Part shown: piece after piece, positions 20,705 to 32,470 of the stretch
Layout: every line of letters starts with the position of its first letter
Numbering within the stretch: position 1 is the stretch's first letter
Origin: Mycolicibacter heraklionensis
Lineage (GTDB): Bacteria > Actinomycetota > Actinomycetes > Mycobacteriales > Mycobacteriaceae
Direction of reading: 5' to 3'
DNA length: 64,000 bases
Assembly: GCA_001673575.1 (NCBI GenBank)
Contig: LZME01000011.1
Span: 62,001 to 126,000 of the forward strand
Program-made: the position numbers and the translations under genes
The notes under the pieces: generated by a model
What the model was told of the DNA's origin: nothing
What the model saw: the letters and a program-made list of their open reading frames with translations, nothing else
The model's database searches: none

Positions 20705-23038
20705 ATGAGCACCGATGCGACACAGGTGGGCGCGCCCACCACCGAATCCGGCCGTGCCGAGGCGCTGGTCGGCAAGGGCTGGGCGCAGGGCGTGGCCCTG
20801 GTCATGATCTTCGGTTTCCTGGTGATGGGCATCCTGGCCTATCGCACGTACACGGCGTCAATGCCGATGCCGGACAAGGTCGTTACAGAATCCGGCCAAC
20901 AGCTGTTCGCCGGCACCGACATCACCCGCGGCCAGCAGCTCTATCAGGCCCGCGGCCTCATGCAGTACGGCTCGGTGCTGGGCCACGGCGCCTACCTGGG
21001 CCCGGACTACACCGCCGAATATCTGCGGCTGGCCACCGAGAATGTCGCCGATCAGTTCAAGGCACAGGGCGTAGCGAACCCGCACGACGACGTGGTCGCC
21101 GAGTTCCGAACCAACCGCTATAACGCGGACACCAAGACGCTGGTGTTCACCGACAAACAGGTCCAGGCGTTCAACGACATCGAGAAGCACTACGCCGCCT
21201 ACTTCGGCGAAGCTTCCACCAAATACGGCCTGCTGCCGCACATGATCACCGACCCCGGCGAGATCCGTGATCTGACTTCGTTCTTCGCCTGGACCGCGTG
21301 GGCGGCGGCGGCCGACCGGCCCGGCCACAACTACAGCTACACCAACAACTGGCCCTCGGAGCCGCGCGTCGACAACGGGCCCACCGGATCAGTGGTGGTG
21401 TGGTCGGTGCTGTCGCTGATCATGCTGTTGGGCGGCATCGGCATCATGTTCACCGTCTACGGTCGCTGGAGCCAGAACATCGGCTGGCACGGCACGGAGA
21501 TGACCAAGCTGCACTTCCGCCAGCCCGGCGAGGTGCCTCTGACCCGCTCGCAGCGCGCCGCGATCTGGATCTTCGCCGTGGTCGCGGTGCTGTTCTTGGC
21601 CCAAGTCCTGCTCGGCGGCGCCGTCGAGCACTACCGAGCGGATCTGTCGGAGTTCTACGGGATCGACCTCGCGAAGGTCCTGCCCTACAACCTGGCTCGA
21701 ACCTGGCACCTGCAGCTGTCCCTGTTCTGGACCGCGGCGGCGTTCTTGGCCGGCGGAATCTTCCTGGTGCCCTTCATCACCCGCCGCGAACCCGGCAAGC
21801 AGTCAGTCCTGGTGTATGGATTGCTGGGCGCATTGGCCGTGGTGGTGTTCGGCTCGCTGGCCTTCGAGGCACTGTCGATCTTCGGGGTGATCAAGCCGGG
21901 CAGCCTGCTCTCCCAGCAGTGGGAGTTCCTGGACCTGCCGCGCCTGTTCCAGGTGCTGCTGATCGTCGGCCTGTTCTTGTGGATCGTCATCATCTGGCGT
22001 GGCATGCGCGCGAAGCTGGCCACCACCTCGAAGATGAACCTGCCCTGGATGTTCTTCTTCACCGGGCTGGCCATCCCCACGTTCTACGCGGCCAGCCTGC
22101 TGGCCGGCAGCGAGACGCACTTCTCGGTCGCCGACTTCTGGCGGTTCTGGATGGTGCACCTGTGGGTGGAGGACTTCCTGGAGCTGTTCACCACCGCGAT
22201 GGTGGCCTACATCTTCGTCCAGCTGGGGGTGGTGCGTGAGCGCGTCGCACTGCTGGTCATCTTCCTCGACATCATCTTGTACTCCGCCGGCGGCGTGATC
22301 GGCACCATGCACCACCTGTACTTCTCCGGCACACCGGTGGAGCACATGGCACTGGGCGCGTTCTTCTCGGCCGCCGAGGTTATCCCGCTGACGTTCCTGA
22401 CCGTGGAGGCCTGGGCCTTCCTGCAACTGGGTGCCCGTCAGGAAGCCGGCGAGCAGAACAACTTCCCGGCCCGCTGGGCGGTGATGTTCCTGGTCGCCGT
22501 GGGATTCTGGAACTTCCTGGGCGCAGGCATCTTCGGATTCCTGATCAACCTGCCGGTGGTGTCCTACTACGAGATCGGCACCGCACTGACCGCCAACCAC
22601 GCACACGCCGCGATGTTCGGGGTCTACGGCATGCTCGCGGTCGCCCTGGCGATGTTCGCCTTCCGCTACGTGATCCCGGCGGACAAGTGGCCGAACAAGC
22701 TGGCCCGGATCTCGTTCTGGGGCATGAACATCGGCCTGGCATGGATGGTGTTCGTCACCCTGTTGCCACTGGGAGTGCTGCAGTTGTTCCACTCGGTGAA
22801 CGCGGGCTACTTCGAGGCGCGTTCGCTCGGTTACATCACCCAGCCCGGCAATGCGTTGCTGGAATGGCTGCGCCTGCCCGGCGACGCGATCCTGATCGGT
22901 GCCGGTGTGGTGCCGTTTGTCTGGATCGCCTGGATTGCGCTGCGCAACTTCCGCTCCGGGGAGACGGTCGACGAGTTGCCGGAGAACCCGCTCTACGTCG
23001 AGGTTCCCGCAGACTCCGCAGCCGCGGGCAAGGACTGA
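20705..23038 (+). CDS. norZ: Quinol-dependent nitric oxide reductase (qNOR)
   Basis: A 777-residue single-subunit NO reductase that reduces 2 NO to N2O with quinol electrons. One N-terminal transmembrane helix is followed by a periplasmic cytochrome c-like domain without haem-binding CxxCH, then about 12 transmembrane helices homologous to haem-copper oxidase subunit I. Metal-ligand histidines appear in ARTWHLQLSLFW, GTMHHLYFSG and TANHAHAAMFGVYG. The ATG at 20705 is used because the upstream frame reads through the promoter dyads. It leads a three-gene operon (2-nt gap to the next gene). It is absent from this position in M. tuberculosis and probably serves NO detoxification. Confidence 0.94.
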   Translation: MSTDATQVGAPTTESGRAEALVGKGWAQGVALVMIFGFLVMGILAYRTYTASMPMPDKVVTESGQQLFAGTDITRGQQLYQARGLMQYGSVLGHGAYLGPDYTAEYLRLATENVADQFKAQGVANPHDDVVAEFRTNRYNADTKTLVFTDKQVQAFNDIEKHYAAYFGEASTKYGLLPHMITDPGEIRDLTSFFAWTAWAAAADRPGHNYSYTNNWPSEPRVDNGPTGSVVVWSVLSLIMLLGGIGIMFTVYGRWSQNIGWHGTEMTKLHFRQPGEVPLTRSQRAAIWIFAVVAVLFLAQVLLGGAVEHYRADLSEFYGIDLAKVLPYNLARTWHLQLSLFWTAAAFLAGGIFLVPFITRREPGKQSVLVYGLLGALAVVVFGSLAFEALSIFGVIKPGSLLSQQWEFLDLPRLFQVLLIVGLFLWIVIIWRGMRAKLATTSKMNLPWMFFFTGLAIPTFYAASLLAGSETHFSVADFWRFWMVHLWVEDFLELFTTAMVAYIFVQLGVVRERVALLVIFLDIILYSAGGVIGTMHHLYFSGTPVEHMALGAFFSAAEVIPLTFLTVEAWAFLQLGARQEAGEQNNFPARWAVMFLVAVGFWNFLGAGIFGFLINLPVVSYYEIGTALTANHAHAAMFGVYGMLAVALAMFAFRYVIPADKWPNKLARISFWGMNIGLAWMVFVTLLPLGVLQLFHSVNAGYFEARSLGYITQPGNALLEWLRLPGDAILIGAGVVPFVWIAWIALRNFRSGETVDELPENPLYVEVPADSAAAGKD

Positions 23039-23040
23039 GC

Positions 23041-23688
23041 ATGACCGGGCCGGCGACATGGGTGTGGCTGGTTGCCGGCTACGCGCTGCTGTTGCTGGCT
23101 TTCGCCTGGGGTTTCGACCGGATGGCCCAGCGGACCTCCGAACGCGCCGCGCAGTGGCGCACCGGCAAGTTCGTGTACCACGATGACCATGACGCGTGGA
23201 AGTGCCCGCAGGATCAGTGGCTCTGGCCGACCTCGTTCGACCCGGACAATCGCGTGATGCGGTACCGGGCGACGCCGTCGGTCTGCAACTCCTGCCCGGT
23301 CAAGCAGACCTGCACCACGTCGCCCCACGGCCGGGAGATCAGCCGGGCGGTGGACCCGTGGCCGCACTCGGAAACCGGCCGGTTTCATCGAGGAATAGCT
23401 TGTGCGGTAGCGGGTTTCGGTATCATCCTGCCGGCGGCGACGTTGTTCGTGAACCACTCGGCCGCCGACGTGTTGGTGTTGACTGCGGCGATCGCCGTAG
23501 TGGCAGCCGGCGGCTATCCCCTGCTGCGGCACCTGTGGGACACCCCGAGTAACGCCCCCGATGACCGGCCACACCGATCCGTCACCGAAGATCAGGCATT
23601 GAAGGTCGAGGCCGCGATCGACCGGTACTCCACCCGGTGGGGCGGCTTTTCCGACGACGCGTCGAGCAGGAGGCAGCAGCTCAAGTGA
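23041..23688 (+). CDS. Membrane protein with a four-cysteine zinc-ribbon-like domain
   Basis: A 215-residue protein beginning right after norZ. A transmembrane helix at about residues 5-22 is followed by a soluble segment with cysteines in WKCPQD and CNSCPVKQTC, spaced like a zinc ribbon, then two more hydrophobic segments (about 125-165). The pattern YHDDHDAWKCP...RYRATPSVCNSCPVKQTC resembles the zinc ribbon of some DDE transposases, here fused to membrane helices. Its stop overlaps the start of the SPFH gene (GTGA). I infer a support role for the NO reductase, from operon position only. Confidence 0.8.
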   Translation: MTGPATWVWLVAGYALLLLAFAWGFDRMAQRTSERAAQWRTGKFVYHDDHDAWKCPQDQWLWPTSFDPDNRVMRYRATPSVCNSCPVKQTCTTSPHGREISRAVDPWPHSETGRFHRGIACAVAGFGIILPAATLFVNHSAADVLVLTAAIAVVAAGGYPLLRHLWDTPSNAPDDRPHRSVTEDQALKVEAAIDRYSTRWGGFSDDASSRRQQLK

Positions 23689-24473
23689 GTGAGGGACTGA
23701 TCACCGTGCTGGCCCTGGCCATCGTGGCACTGGCCGTGCTGGCATATTTCGCGCTGAACGTGGTGCGCGAGTACGAACGCGGCGTGGTGTTCCGGATGGG
23801 CCATGCCCGCCCGCTCTACCAGCCAGGACTGAAGTTCTTGTTCCCCTTGGTGGACAAAATGATTCGGGTCGATCAGCGGGTGGTCACCCTGACCATTCCG
23901 CCGCAGGAGGTGATCACCCGCGACAATGTTCCGGCCCGGGTGAACGCTGTGGTGATGTTCCAGGTCACCGACCCGCTCAAGGCGATCATGGAGGTGGAGA
24001 ACTACGCCGTGGCCACCTCGCAGATCGCCCAAACCACGCTGCGCTCCCTGTTAGGGCGAGCTGACCTGGACACGCTGCTGGCCCACCGCGACGATCTCAA
24101 CGCCGACCTGCGCACGATCATCGACAAGCAGACCGAGCCGTGGGGCGTCCAGGTGCGGGTGGTCGAGATCAAAGACGTGGAGATCCCCGAGTCGATGCAG
24201 CGGGCGATGGCCCGCGAGGCCGAGGCCGAACGCGAGCGCCGGGCGAAGGTGATCAACGCCCGCGGCGAGCTACAGGCCTCCGAGGAACTCAGCCAGGCGG
24301 CCGAGCGGCTTTCGCAGAACCCGGCCTCACTGCAACTGCGTTACCTGCAAACCCTTTTGGAACTTGGGGCCGACCAGAACTCCACCGTGGTGTTCCCGCT
24401 GCCAGTGGACATCATCACCCCGTTCCTGGGCGGCGCGGCCGAGGCGTTGCGCGCCGCCAAGCGCAACACGTAG
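23685..24473 (+). CDS. SPFH/band 7 (slipin, stomatin-like) membrane protein
   Basis: A 262-residue protein with an N-terminal membrane anchor (about residues 5-26) and a band-7 domain (VVREYERGVVFRMGHARPLYQPGLKFLFP...). A coiled-coil-prone segment AREAEAERERRAKVINARGE lies near residue 190. Slipins form membrane scaffolds and often accompany membrane enzymes or NfeD-type proteases; no NfeD gene is present. The GTG start overlaps the previous stop and has AGGAGG upstream. It is the third gene of the qNOR operon, so a role in organising or quality control of the reductase membrane complex is plausible. Confidence 0.9.
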   Translation: MSEGLITVLALAIVALAVLAYFALNVVREYERGVVFRMGHARPLYQPGLKFLFPLVDKMIRVDQRVVTLTIPPQEVITRDNVPARVNAVVMFQVTDPLKAIMEVENYAVATSQIAQTTLRSLLGRADLDTLLAHRDDLNADLRTIIDKQTEPWGVQVRVVEIKDVEIPESMQRAMAREAEAERERRAKVINARGELQASEELSQAAERLSQNPASLQLRYLQTLLELGADQNSTVVFPLPVDIITPFLGGAAEALRAAKRNT

Positions 24474-24484
24474 CCCGCCATCGG

Positions 24485-25255
24485 CTACCGCGCCACCATC
24501 CCACCGTCGGCGTGAATGGTCTGGCCGGTGATGTAGCTGCCCGCGTCGGAGACGAGAAGCAGTACCGGCCCGACCATTTCGTCGGGCTCGGCGATGCGCT
24601 GCTGCAGGGTGGCAGCCTGCAATGCGGCGATGAACTCCGGCGGGTTGTTACGCACCATGTCCGTATTGACCGGTCCCGGGGCGATGGCGTTGACCCGGAT
24701 CCGCGATGATGCCAGCTCTGCCGCCATGGATCGAGTGAAGGAAACCAGTGCGGCCTTGGCAGCCGAGTACATCGACGTCGCCGGTGAATAGACGAAGGCG
24801 CCGGCCGAAACCACGTTGACGATGGCGGCGTGCTCGCTCTGGCGAAGATGCGGCAGCGCCGCCTGAACCAGGAAGACCGGCCCCTGCAGATTGACCGCGA
24901 ACGACTTGGTCAACGCCTCCGAGGTGATCTCGCCCAACGGCAGCGCCAGCGCATTGGCAGCGTTGTTGATGACGATGTCCACCCCGCCGAACCGCTCGAC
25001 CGTGGCGTCGACCAGCGCCCCGATCGCCTCGATATCACCGAGGTGGGTGGGGACCCCGATGGCCTGCGCACCGGCCTGGCGCAGTTGCTCGGCGGCCTGC
25101 TCGCACGCGTCGGGTTTGCGGCTGGCCACCACCACGTTGGCGCCGGCGGCGGCCAGTCCGTGCGCGACCGACAGTCCGATGCCGCGCGTTCCGCCGGTGA
25201 CGATGGCGGTGCGGCCGGTCAGGTCGAACAACGCGTTGAGTGCAGAGGCGTCCAC
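24485..25255 (-). CDS. Short-chain dehydrogenase/reductase
   Basis: A 256-residue classical SDR. The NAD(P)-binding TGGTRGIG lies near residue 20, NNAAN near 97, and the catalytic YSAAK near residue 163 with an upstream Ser. The GTG start at 25255 follows TAGGAGA. Substrate not predictable; FabG-like and 3-oxoacyl or steroid-type reductases all share this form. It converges with the slipin gene and diverges from dosR, so the DosR-like box at 25325-25344 could also affect it. Confidence 0.88.
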   Translation of the reverse strand: MDASALNALFDLTGRTAIVTGGTRGIGLSVAHGLAAAGANVVVASRKPDACEQAAEQLRQAGAQAIGVPTHLGDIEAIGALVDATVERFGGVDIVINNAANALALPLGEITSEALTKSFAVNLQGPVFLVQAALPHLRQSEHAAIVNVVSAGAFVYSPATSMYSAAKAALVSFTRSMAAELASSRIRVNAIAPGPVNTDMVRNNPPEFIAALQAATLQQRIAEPDEMVGPVLLLVSDAGSYITGQTIHADGGMVAR

Positions 25256-25324
25256 TGGGATCTCCTACGTCCGGGCCGAGTGGCATGAAGCGTAATTCAC
25301 CCCCAAGCTCCGACCCGTGCCCGG

Positions 25325-25344
25325 ATCGGGGCTTTATGCCCTGG
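25325..25344. promoter_or_regulatory. DosR-box-like site upstream of dosR
   Basis: GGGGCTTTATGCCC within this 20-mer resembles the DosR consensus (TTSGGGACTWWAGTCCCSAA); I count about 13 of 20 positions matching. It lies about 80-100 bp before the dosR start, in the divergent region with the SDR gene. Autoregulation of dosR is known in M. tuberculosis. Confidence 0.5.
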
Positions 25345-25423
25345 GAATCCGCCGGTGTCGCCGCTACCGTGGGCAGTGCCTGCGTGCGCGCCGCGACGAC
25401 GGCTTCGGGTGAGAGGACGCGAT

Positions 25424-27767
<2,344 letters not shown>

Positions 27768-27780
27768 TCGCCGGTGCGGC

Positions 27781-28854
27781 TCAGGCGTAGAGCACCAGCC
27801 CTTCAGCACGCGGTTCGGCCTCGCGGGTGTCGGCGGCCAGCCACTGGACGGTGTCGTTGAGGAAGCGCCGCGGGGTTGCCGGCAACGGATCGGCATTGAT
27901 CGGCGCCCAGCCGACCCGCAGCAGCATCTGCGGATAACCGCTGGTTCCGAAGACGTCGCGGCGCACCGCGGCACGGGTCTCGGCGATCTCCAGCGGCTCG
28001 GTGACCGGGCAGCTGGCCAGCCCCAACGCGGTCGCGGTCAGCAGCACCACGCTGGTGGCCTCCCCGGATCGCAGCTGCGCCAGCCGATCATCGGTCTCGG
28101 TACCCAGCGCCAGCATCACGGCACGGTCCTCGGCCGGGACGGCGCCCGGCGGCTGGGCCAGTGCCGCCCCGGCGAAGAACCGGCCCGGAATCGGGGCGCC
28201 GGCATCCGGCACCGGGACACTGTGCGCCGGAACGCCGGCCACCGAGCCGTAGCGTCCGCTCCAGGTCGCCAACTCGGCGAGGTACTCGTAGTCGGTGCGG
28301 TGCTCGAACACCGCGCGGGCCACCACCGCGTTCAGCCGGTCAAGGGCGTCGACCCGGCGCAGCATCACGCCCGCCCGGGCGGCGCGCGCACCCATCAATG
28401 CGATGTCGGCGCCGGCGACCGGCCAGCCGCTGAAGTTACGGCGGTCGGTGCGCCGGCGCGGGATCGCCGCCGCCAGCGCGACGTCGACCTGGCAGAGATC
28501 GGCTTGCGTGCATCGCGGGCCCAGCTCGATCGAGGCCAGCAGGTCAGGTTGCGCCGGGTCGGGCAACCGATGGACCTTGACCTGCTGGCCCAGCGCGGCG
28601 AACGCCACCACGCAGTGGTGCAATGCCGCACCGCAGCTCAAGATCATGCCGCGGCCGTCGGGGTCGACGCTGCGCAGTTGCAGATCGGGCTCGACGTACA
28701 GGTCCAGCCGGGGCGCCGACGGCGCCGGGTCCACCCGCCAGCGCCATGGTTGGGAGTTGTGCACCGACGGCGCTCGCGCTGCCAGCATTAACGCGGTTCG
28801 AATGGTCTCCCGAACCGCCGCGGCGTCCGGGTGACCCGCAGACTGTTCATCCAC
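27781..28854 (-). CDS. Acg-type nitroreductase family protein
   Basis: A 357-residue protein of the Acg/Rv3131 family, DosR-regulon proteins related to FMN nitroreductases. Typical segments are LAARAPSVHNSQPWRW near the start, RRRTDRRNFSGWPV mid-protein and GYPQMLLRVGWAP near the end. Acg proteins have a nitroreductase fold in which a lid covers the FMN site, and enzymatic activity is uncertain. The GTG start at 28854 has AAAGGGG upstream; a start at 28908 is possible. It is convergent with dosS, and an exact GGGACTTCTGGCCCT DosR motif lies upstream, echoing the Rv3131-dosS arrangement. Confidence 0.85.
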   Translation of the reverse strand: MDEQSAGHPDAAAVRETIRTALMLAARAPSVHNSQPWRWRVDPAPSAPRLDLYVEPDLQLRSVDPDGRGMILSCGAALHHCVVAFAALGQQVKVHRLPDPAQPDLLASIELGPRCTQADLCQVDVALAAAIPRRRTDRRNFSGWPVAGADIALMGARAARAGVMLRRVDALDRLNAVVARAVFEHRTDYEYLAELATWSGRYGSVAGVPAHSVPVPDAGAPIPGRFFAGAALAQPPGAVPAEDRAVMLALGTETDDRLAQLRSGEATSVVLLTATALGLASCPVTEPLEIAETRAAVRRDVFGTSGYPQMLLRVGWAPINADPLPATPRRFLNDTVQWLAADTREAEPRAEGLVLYA

Positions 28855-28986
28855 GGTCCAGCCCCTTTCTTCGCTGGCCGCCCCGAGCCCGATTCCCGCT
28901 GAGCCCAAGAGGCCCTTGCGCTATTCACGATCCTCCGCATCCCGGCGGTCCGGCCAGGGCACGAAGACCCGCAACTGCGCCGTGGA

Positions 28987-29006
28987 CTCGGGACTTCTGG
29001 CCCTGC
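28987..29006 (-). promoter_or_regulatory. DosR box upstream of the Acg-type gene
   Basis: The core GGGACTTCTGGCCCT (28990-29004) fits the GGGACTT-NN-G-N-CCCT form of the DosR motif. It lies about 135-150 bp before the nitroreductase start and 43 bp beyond the 3' end of the cyclase gene. Induction by hypoxia or NO is predicted for this gene. Confidence 0.65.
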
Positions 29007-29048
29007 CTGCCCGATGGGGGCGGACCCTTCCTCGGCCCTCAACCCAAC

Positions 29049-30083
29049 TCAGTTCAGCGGCAGATCGTCGTCGACAGAATTCTCTTCACCCTGATCCTCA
29101 GCAGTGTCAAGGCGGTCTTCGGACGTATCGGTGAGATTGTCGAGGTAACGGCGCACATCGATGACCGGTTGATACGTCCGGAAATCCGGCTCGTGCGCAT
29201 CCGGGACGTGGACCGCTCCCTGCCATGCCTCAGCACTGCGGTAGGCCTCGATGGCTTCAAGTACGTCGCTGGGGCTGCGATGCGGGTATTCGTCGGTGAC
29301 CAGGCCCGGGTTGTTGCCATCCCCAAATGCCTTGGCGAGCAGTTGCTCCGGCGTAGCCGCCTGCAGCGGCCGCTCGATCGCGAACACCGGATACGGGCGG
29401 CCGCCCCACACCCCCTTGAGGGAGTGCGTTCCCAGCAGATACGCCCGCCGGTCCCGCTGGGTCCTGTCGTCGTTGTAGTGCTTGAACAGCAGATGAGCGA
29501 CTTCGACGGTCAGAACGAAGTAGCCGCGCGCGGCGAACTTGAGCACCCGAAACCCGGTGTCGATGCTCGGTCCGACAAAGTCCATCACGAAGTCGACCGC
29601 GAAACCCGCGGCGCTGTCGGCGTTGTTCAGCGTAGCCTCGTTGGTCTCCTCCACGTCGAGCTGCGATCCGCCGTCGGAGATCGCGACGCTGCGCGGGATC
29701 GCCACCCGGCGATCCGGTGCGGGGACGGTCGCCAGGAATGCGCCACCCTTGAGCGTCATCGGCGTCTTTTCGAGGAGGTGCTGGATCTCGAACTGCAGCA
29801 TCGTGGCCATCCAGGCGTCGACGGCGTCGCTGCATTCCCGTTCCGAGCGGATCCGCACCGAGAAGATCAGCTCGTCACCGATCGCTTTCCAAAGCGACAG
29901 CCGGTCTGTCAGACCCGGGCATGCCGCGGCGACCTGCGCTGCCAACAACGACGGAAACTCGCTGTAGAAGGCGAGGAAGGTCGCCACCCATCCGTCCGTG
30001 CTCTTCTGCTTGAACTGCGTCGAGTTCTGAAGATCGCAGGAGAGGAAGAGTACTGAGCCGTCCCGGTTGAGGCCGGCCGCCAT
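29049..30083 (-). CDS. Pycsar-like class III nucleotide cyclase
   Basis: A 344-residue soluble protein with class III cyclase hallmarks. The first metal Asp is D17 in LSCDLQNSTQF, the second D70 in K66-AIGDELIF, and a late LKG...PYPVF segment (about 220-232) matches the end of the cyclase fold. The central stretch GPSIDTGFRVLKFAARG recalls the pyrimidine cyclases (PycC) of Pycsar antiphage systems. It has no HAMP, membrane or receptor domain, unlike the housekeeping cyclase at 37.9 kb. The C-terminal ~70 residues are acidic and unassigned. Its start touches the stop of the ImmA-like gene (TGATG), so both are co-translated. The product (cUMP, cCMP or cAMP) cannot be told from sequence. Confidence 0.7.
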   Translation of the reverse strand: MAAGLNRDGSVLFLSCDLQNSTQFKQKSTDGWVATFLAFYSEFPSLLAAQVAAACPGLTDRLSLWKAIGDELIFSVRIRSERECSDAVDAWMATMLQFEIQHLLEKTPMTLKGGAFLATVPAPDRRVAIPRSVAISDGGSQLDVEETNEATLNNADSAAGFAVDFVMDFVGPSIDTGFRVLKFAARGYFVLTVEVAHLLFKHYNDDRTQRDRRAYLLGTHSLKGVWGGRPYPVFAIERPLQAATPEQLLAKAFGDGNNPGLVTDEYPHRSPSDVLEAIEAYRSAEAWQGAVHVPDAHEPDFRTYQPVIDVRRYLDNLTDTSEDRLDTAEDQGEENSVDDDLPLN

Positions 30084-30613
30084 CAGGTGAGAACGCCGAG
30101 ATAATCAGCACGGACCCTTGCCGCCGGAACTGATACCTCGAAGTGCCGGGCGACCAGCTCCATGTTGTGGGCTGACTGCTCGAACACCGCCGTGAAGTGC
30201 TCCGCGGGCATCAACAGGTTGGAGGCGAACACGTTCGCCTGCGTCTCGGCGACGTTGCGGCCCAGCCGGGTGAACACCGATGCGCGGGCACCGATGAGAT
30301 GACTGTCCGGGGCACGGTAGTGCAGGAAGTAATGCCCAAGTTCGTGGGCAATGGTGAACCTGTCGCGCAGCCGGGACGTGTGGGTGGGGATGATCACCGT
30401 GAAGTCGCCCGGCTCTCGGACTTCGAGCGACTCGGCGCGCTCGTCGACCTCGATGTCACCACCCAGCTTGGACAGCAGGACGTGCACGTCGACGTGGCCG
30501 CTTTCATCGATGACGTGGTGTTCGCGTGCGATCTGCTCGGCATAGGTCGCGATCGCTGAATACGACAACCGCGACCGCGGCGCCTCCACCGCACCCTGAC
30601 TCATCACGCCCAT
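30083..30613 (-). CDS. ImmA/IrrE family metallopeptidase
   Basis: A 176-residue gluzincin-like peptidase. The zinc site is H90-E91-L-G-H94 in FTIAHELGHYFLHY, and E123 in VAETQANVFASNLLMP is the probable third ligand. IrrE/ImmA proteins cleave XRE-type repressors, turning on DNA-damage, mobile-element or toxin genes. No N-terminal helix-turn-helix is present, and no repressor gene is adjacent. The ATG at 30613 follows GGAGG at 7-nt spacing. It is the first gene of a two-gene operon with the cyclase. It could be the effector or regulator of a cyclic-nucleotide defence module. Confidence 0.88.
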   Translation of the reverse strand: MGVMSQGAVEAPRSRLSYSAIATYAEQIAREHHVIDESGHVDVHVLLSKLGGDIEVDERAESLEVREPGDFTVIIPTHTSRLRDRFTIAHELGHYFLHYRAPDSHLIGARASVFTRLGRNVAETQANVFASNLLMPAEHFTAVFEQSAHNMELVARHFEVSVPAARVRADYLGVLT

Positions 30614-30694
30614 CACGTCACCTCCGCCCCATCCTCCCGCACCCGACGGAACTTCTCCCCACTGTAGGGCGGGATGCCGACACAGCGCTGGTCA

Positions 30695-32470
30695 TCAGCC
30701 CGGCAGTACCGGCAGCGCGCCGGCCACCATGAACGGCCCCAGCGGCGACCAGCTCTGCTCGTCCTCGGCCGCCGCGGACGACAGCGCGAGCACGCCGCGC
30801 GGATCGGCCACGTAGACCGTGGACGGGTCGGCGACGATCGTCGACACCGGCAGCTGCAAATTGCCGTTGGGCGCATCGGAGTTGACCCCGTCGATGTTGA
30901 CGTAGGACACCGGATGTTTGGGGTCGGATCGGCTCACCACGATGTCGTCACCCGTGCGCCAGCTCAGCGACACCGCCGAGGAACCGAGCCCGAAGCCCAG
31001 CCGGCGCGGGTAGTGCAGAACGAACTGGCCGCCCGGCATCTGTTCGACGCCGGCCAGGATCACCTGCCCGCCGATCACCATGGCCGCCCGGGTGCCGTCG
31101 CGAGACAGTTGCAGCTCGCTGATCGGCCCGGGGAACCGCGCGGAGACCGCCCCGGAGTCCACCGGGATCCGGGCCGGGCGGCCCGTTGCGACTTCCTGGA
31201 TGGCCCGCAGCACGTTGTTGCCGTCGACCACCACCCACACGGCTTCGTCCAGCGACCAGCTGGGCCGCGACAGGGTGTGCCCCTCGGCTGCCTGTACCGC
31301 CTCGCCGCCGAGGTCACCGATCCACAGGGTGGCCTCCGGGTCACCGGGGTGCACCACCACCGAGGCCACTTGGCGGCCATTGCGCGACAGCGCGCACGAC
31401 TCCTGATCGGGCTCGCGGCCGAACGCGCCCGGCACCCGGTTGGCCTGCTGGCCGTCCAACACCAGCAGCGAACCACCCACCAGCGCATGTATTCCCGCAC
31501 CGGCCCCATCGGAGGCGCCCGGGTCGGTGGTGGCCACATCCGAGGTAGTCCACCCGTCGGGGAACCTGTCGTCGAGCGCCGCACCGTCGGCGTCAATCAC
31601 GTAGGGACCCTTGATATCAGCTCGGGCGAGCGTCCAGATGAGTTGCGCGGCAAGCAATTTTCTGGTGTTCGGGTCGGTGGCCGACAAGCTGTCCAGGTCG
31701 ATCTTCGCGCCACCGTAGCCGCGGCCGACCCCGCTCTTTCCCCCGTCGGCGCGAGTCACCGGCCCGCGCAGTCGCACTGGCGGCGACAGCAGATTGCGCA
31801 CCCCGGCCATCTCCGGGCGGGGGCCGGCGATCAGCTTGGACACCAGTTCGGTCGCCAACTGGTCGGGATCGGACACCGCCACGTAGCGGGGATCGGGAAC
31901 CACCGTCTTGCCGGTCGGGTCGACGAAGTAGAGCGTGTTGCGCTTGTAGGTCGCCTGGAACTGCTGCCAGTCCAAGAACACCCCGTTGGGCAGCCGGTCG
32001 ATGCGCCACCCGTCGGAGGTCTTGAGCAGTTCGATCGGCTCCGGGGCCGGCAGGGCGCCCTCGGCGGTCTCGAACACCCCCATGTCCGACAGCGACCCCA
32101 GCATGTCGGCGCGCATCGTGACCGCGACCCGGCCGGCACTGCGCGTCTCGACGAACACCACGTTGTCGATCAGCAACGCGCTACCGGCGTCGTCCCAGGA
32201 GTCGGAGGCCTCCTGGGTGAGAAACTGCCGCGCCGCGCGGTGCCGGTTGGCCGGATCGGCGGTGGCCTTGAGGAATTCCCGCAGCAGCACATCGGGATCC
32301 ATGCCCGGGGTGGGCTTGGGCAGCACCGACGGCGGCGGCGCCTCCACCGTGCCGATCGCCTGCGGCGCCGATGTGCTGGGCACCCCGGCGCAGCCCGCCA
32401 GCGCGCCGACCAGCGCCGCCGTCCCTGCCAGAGCCAGCATCCGGGTCGCGATCCTGTTGCGGCGCATCAT
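30695..32470 (-). CDS. lpqB: Lipoprotein LpqB, MtrB accessory protein
   Basis: A 591-residue lipoprotein. The signal peptide ends in the lipobox LAGC (Cys near residue 27). A GerMN-type domain (about 70-290) and a C-terminal beta-propeller-like domain follow, as in actinobacterial LpqB. The start overlaps the mtrB stop (ATGA). LpqB modulates the MtrAB two-component system, which controls cell wall homeostasis and division. Position matches Rv3244c. The neighbouring haloalkane-type gene Rv3243c of M. tuberculosis is missing; the cyclase-ImmA operon lies there instead. Confidence 0.95.
   Translation of the reverse strand: MMRRNRIATRMLALAGTAALVGALAGCAGVPSTSAPQAIGTVEAPPPSVLPKPTPGMDPDVLLREFLKATADPANRHRAARQFLTQEASDSWDDAGSALLIDNVVFVETRSAGRVAVTMRADMLGSLSDMGVFETAEGALPAPEPIELLKTSDGWRIDRLPNGVFLDWQQFQATYKRNTLYFVDPTGKTVVPDPRYVAVSDPDQLATELVSKLIAGPRPEMAGVRNLLSPPVRLRGPVTRADGGKSGVGRGYGGAKIDLDSLSATDPNTRKLLAAQLIWTLARADIKGPYVIDADGAALDDRFPDGWTTSDVATTDPGASDGAGAGIHALVGGSLLVLDGQQANRVPGAFGREPDQESCALSRNGRQVASVVVHPGDPEATLWIGDLGGEAVQAAEGHTLSRPSWSLDEAVWVVVDGNNVLRAIQEVATGRPARIPVDSGAVSARFPGPISELQLSRDGTRAAMVIGGQVILAGVEQMPGGQFVLHYPRRLGFGLGSSAVSLSWRTGDDIVVSRSDPKHPVSYVNIDGVNSDAPNGNLQLPVSTIVADPSTVYVADPRGVLALSSAAAEDEQSWSPLGPFMVAGALPVLPG

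Noticed and set aside
28623..30056. 477-codon frame opposite the cyclase gene
   Set aside because: Low-complexity shadow frame; the minus-strand frame has cyclase motifs and a coupled partner.
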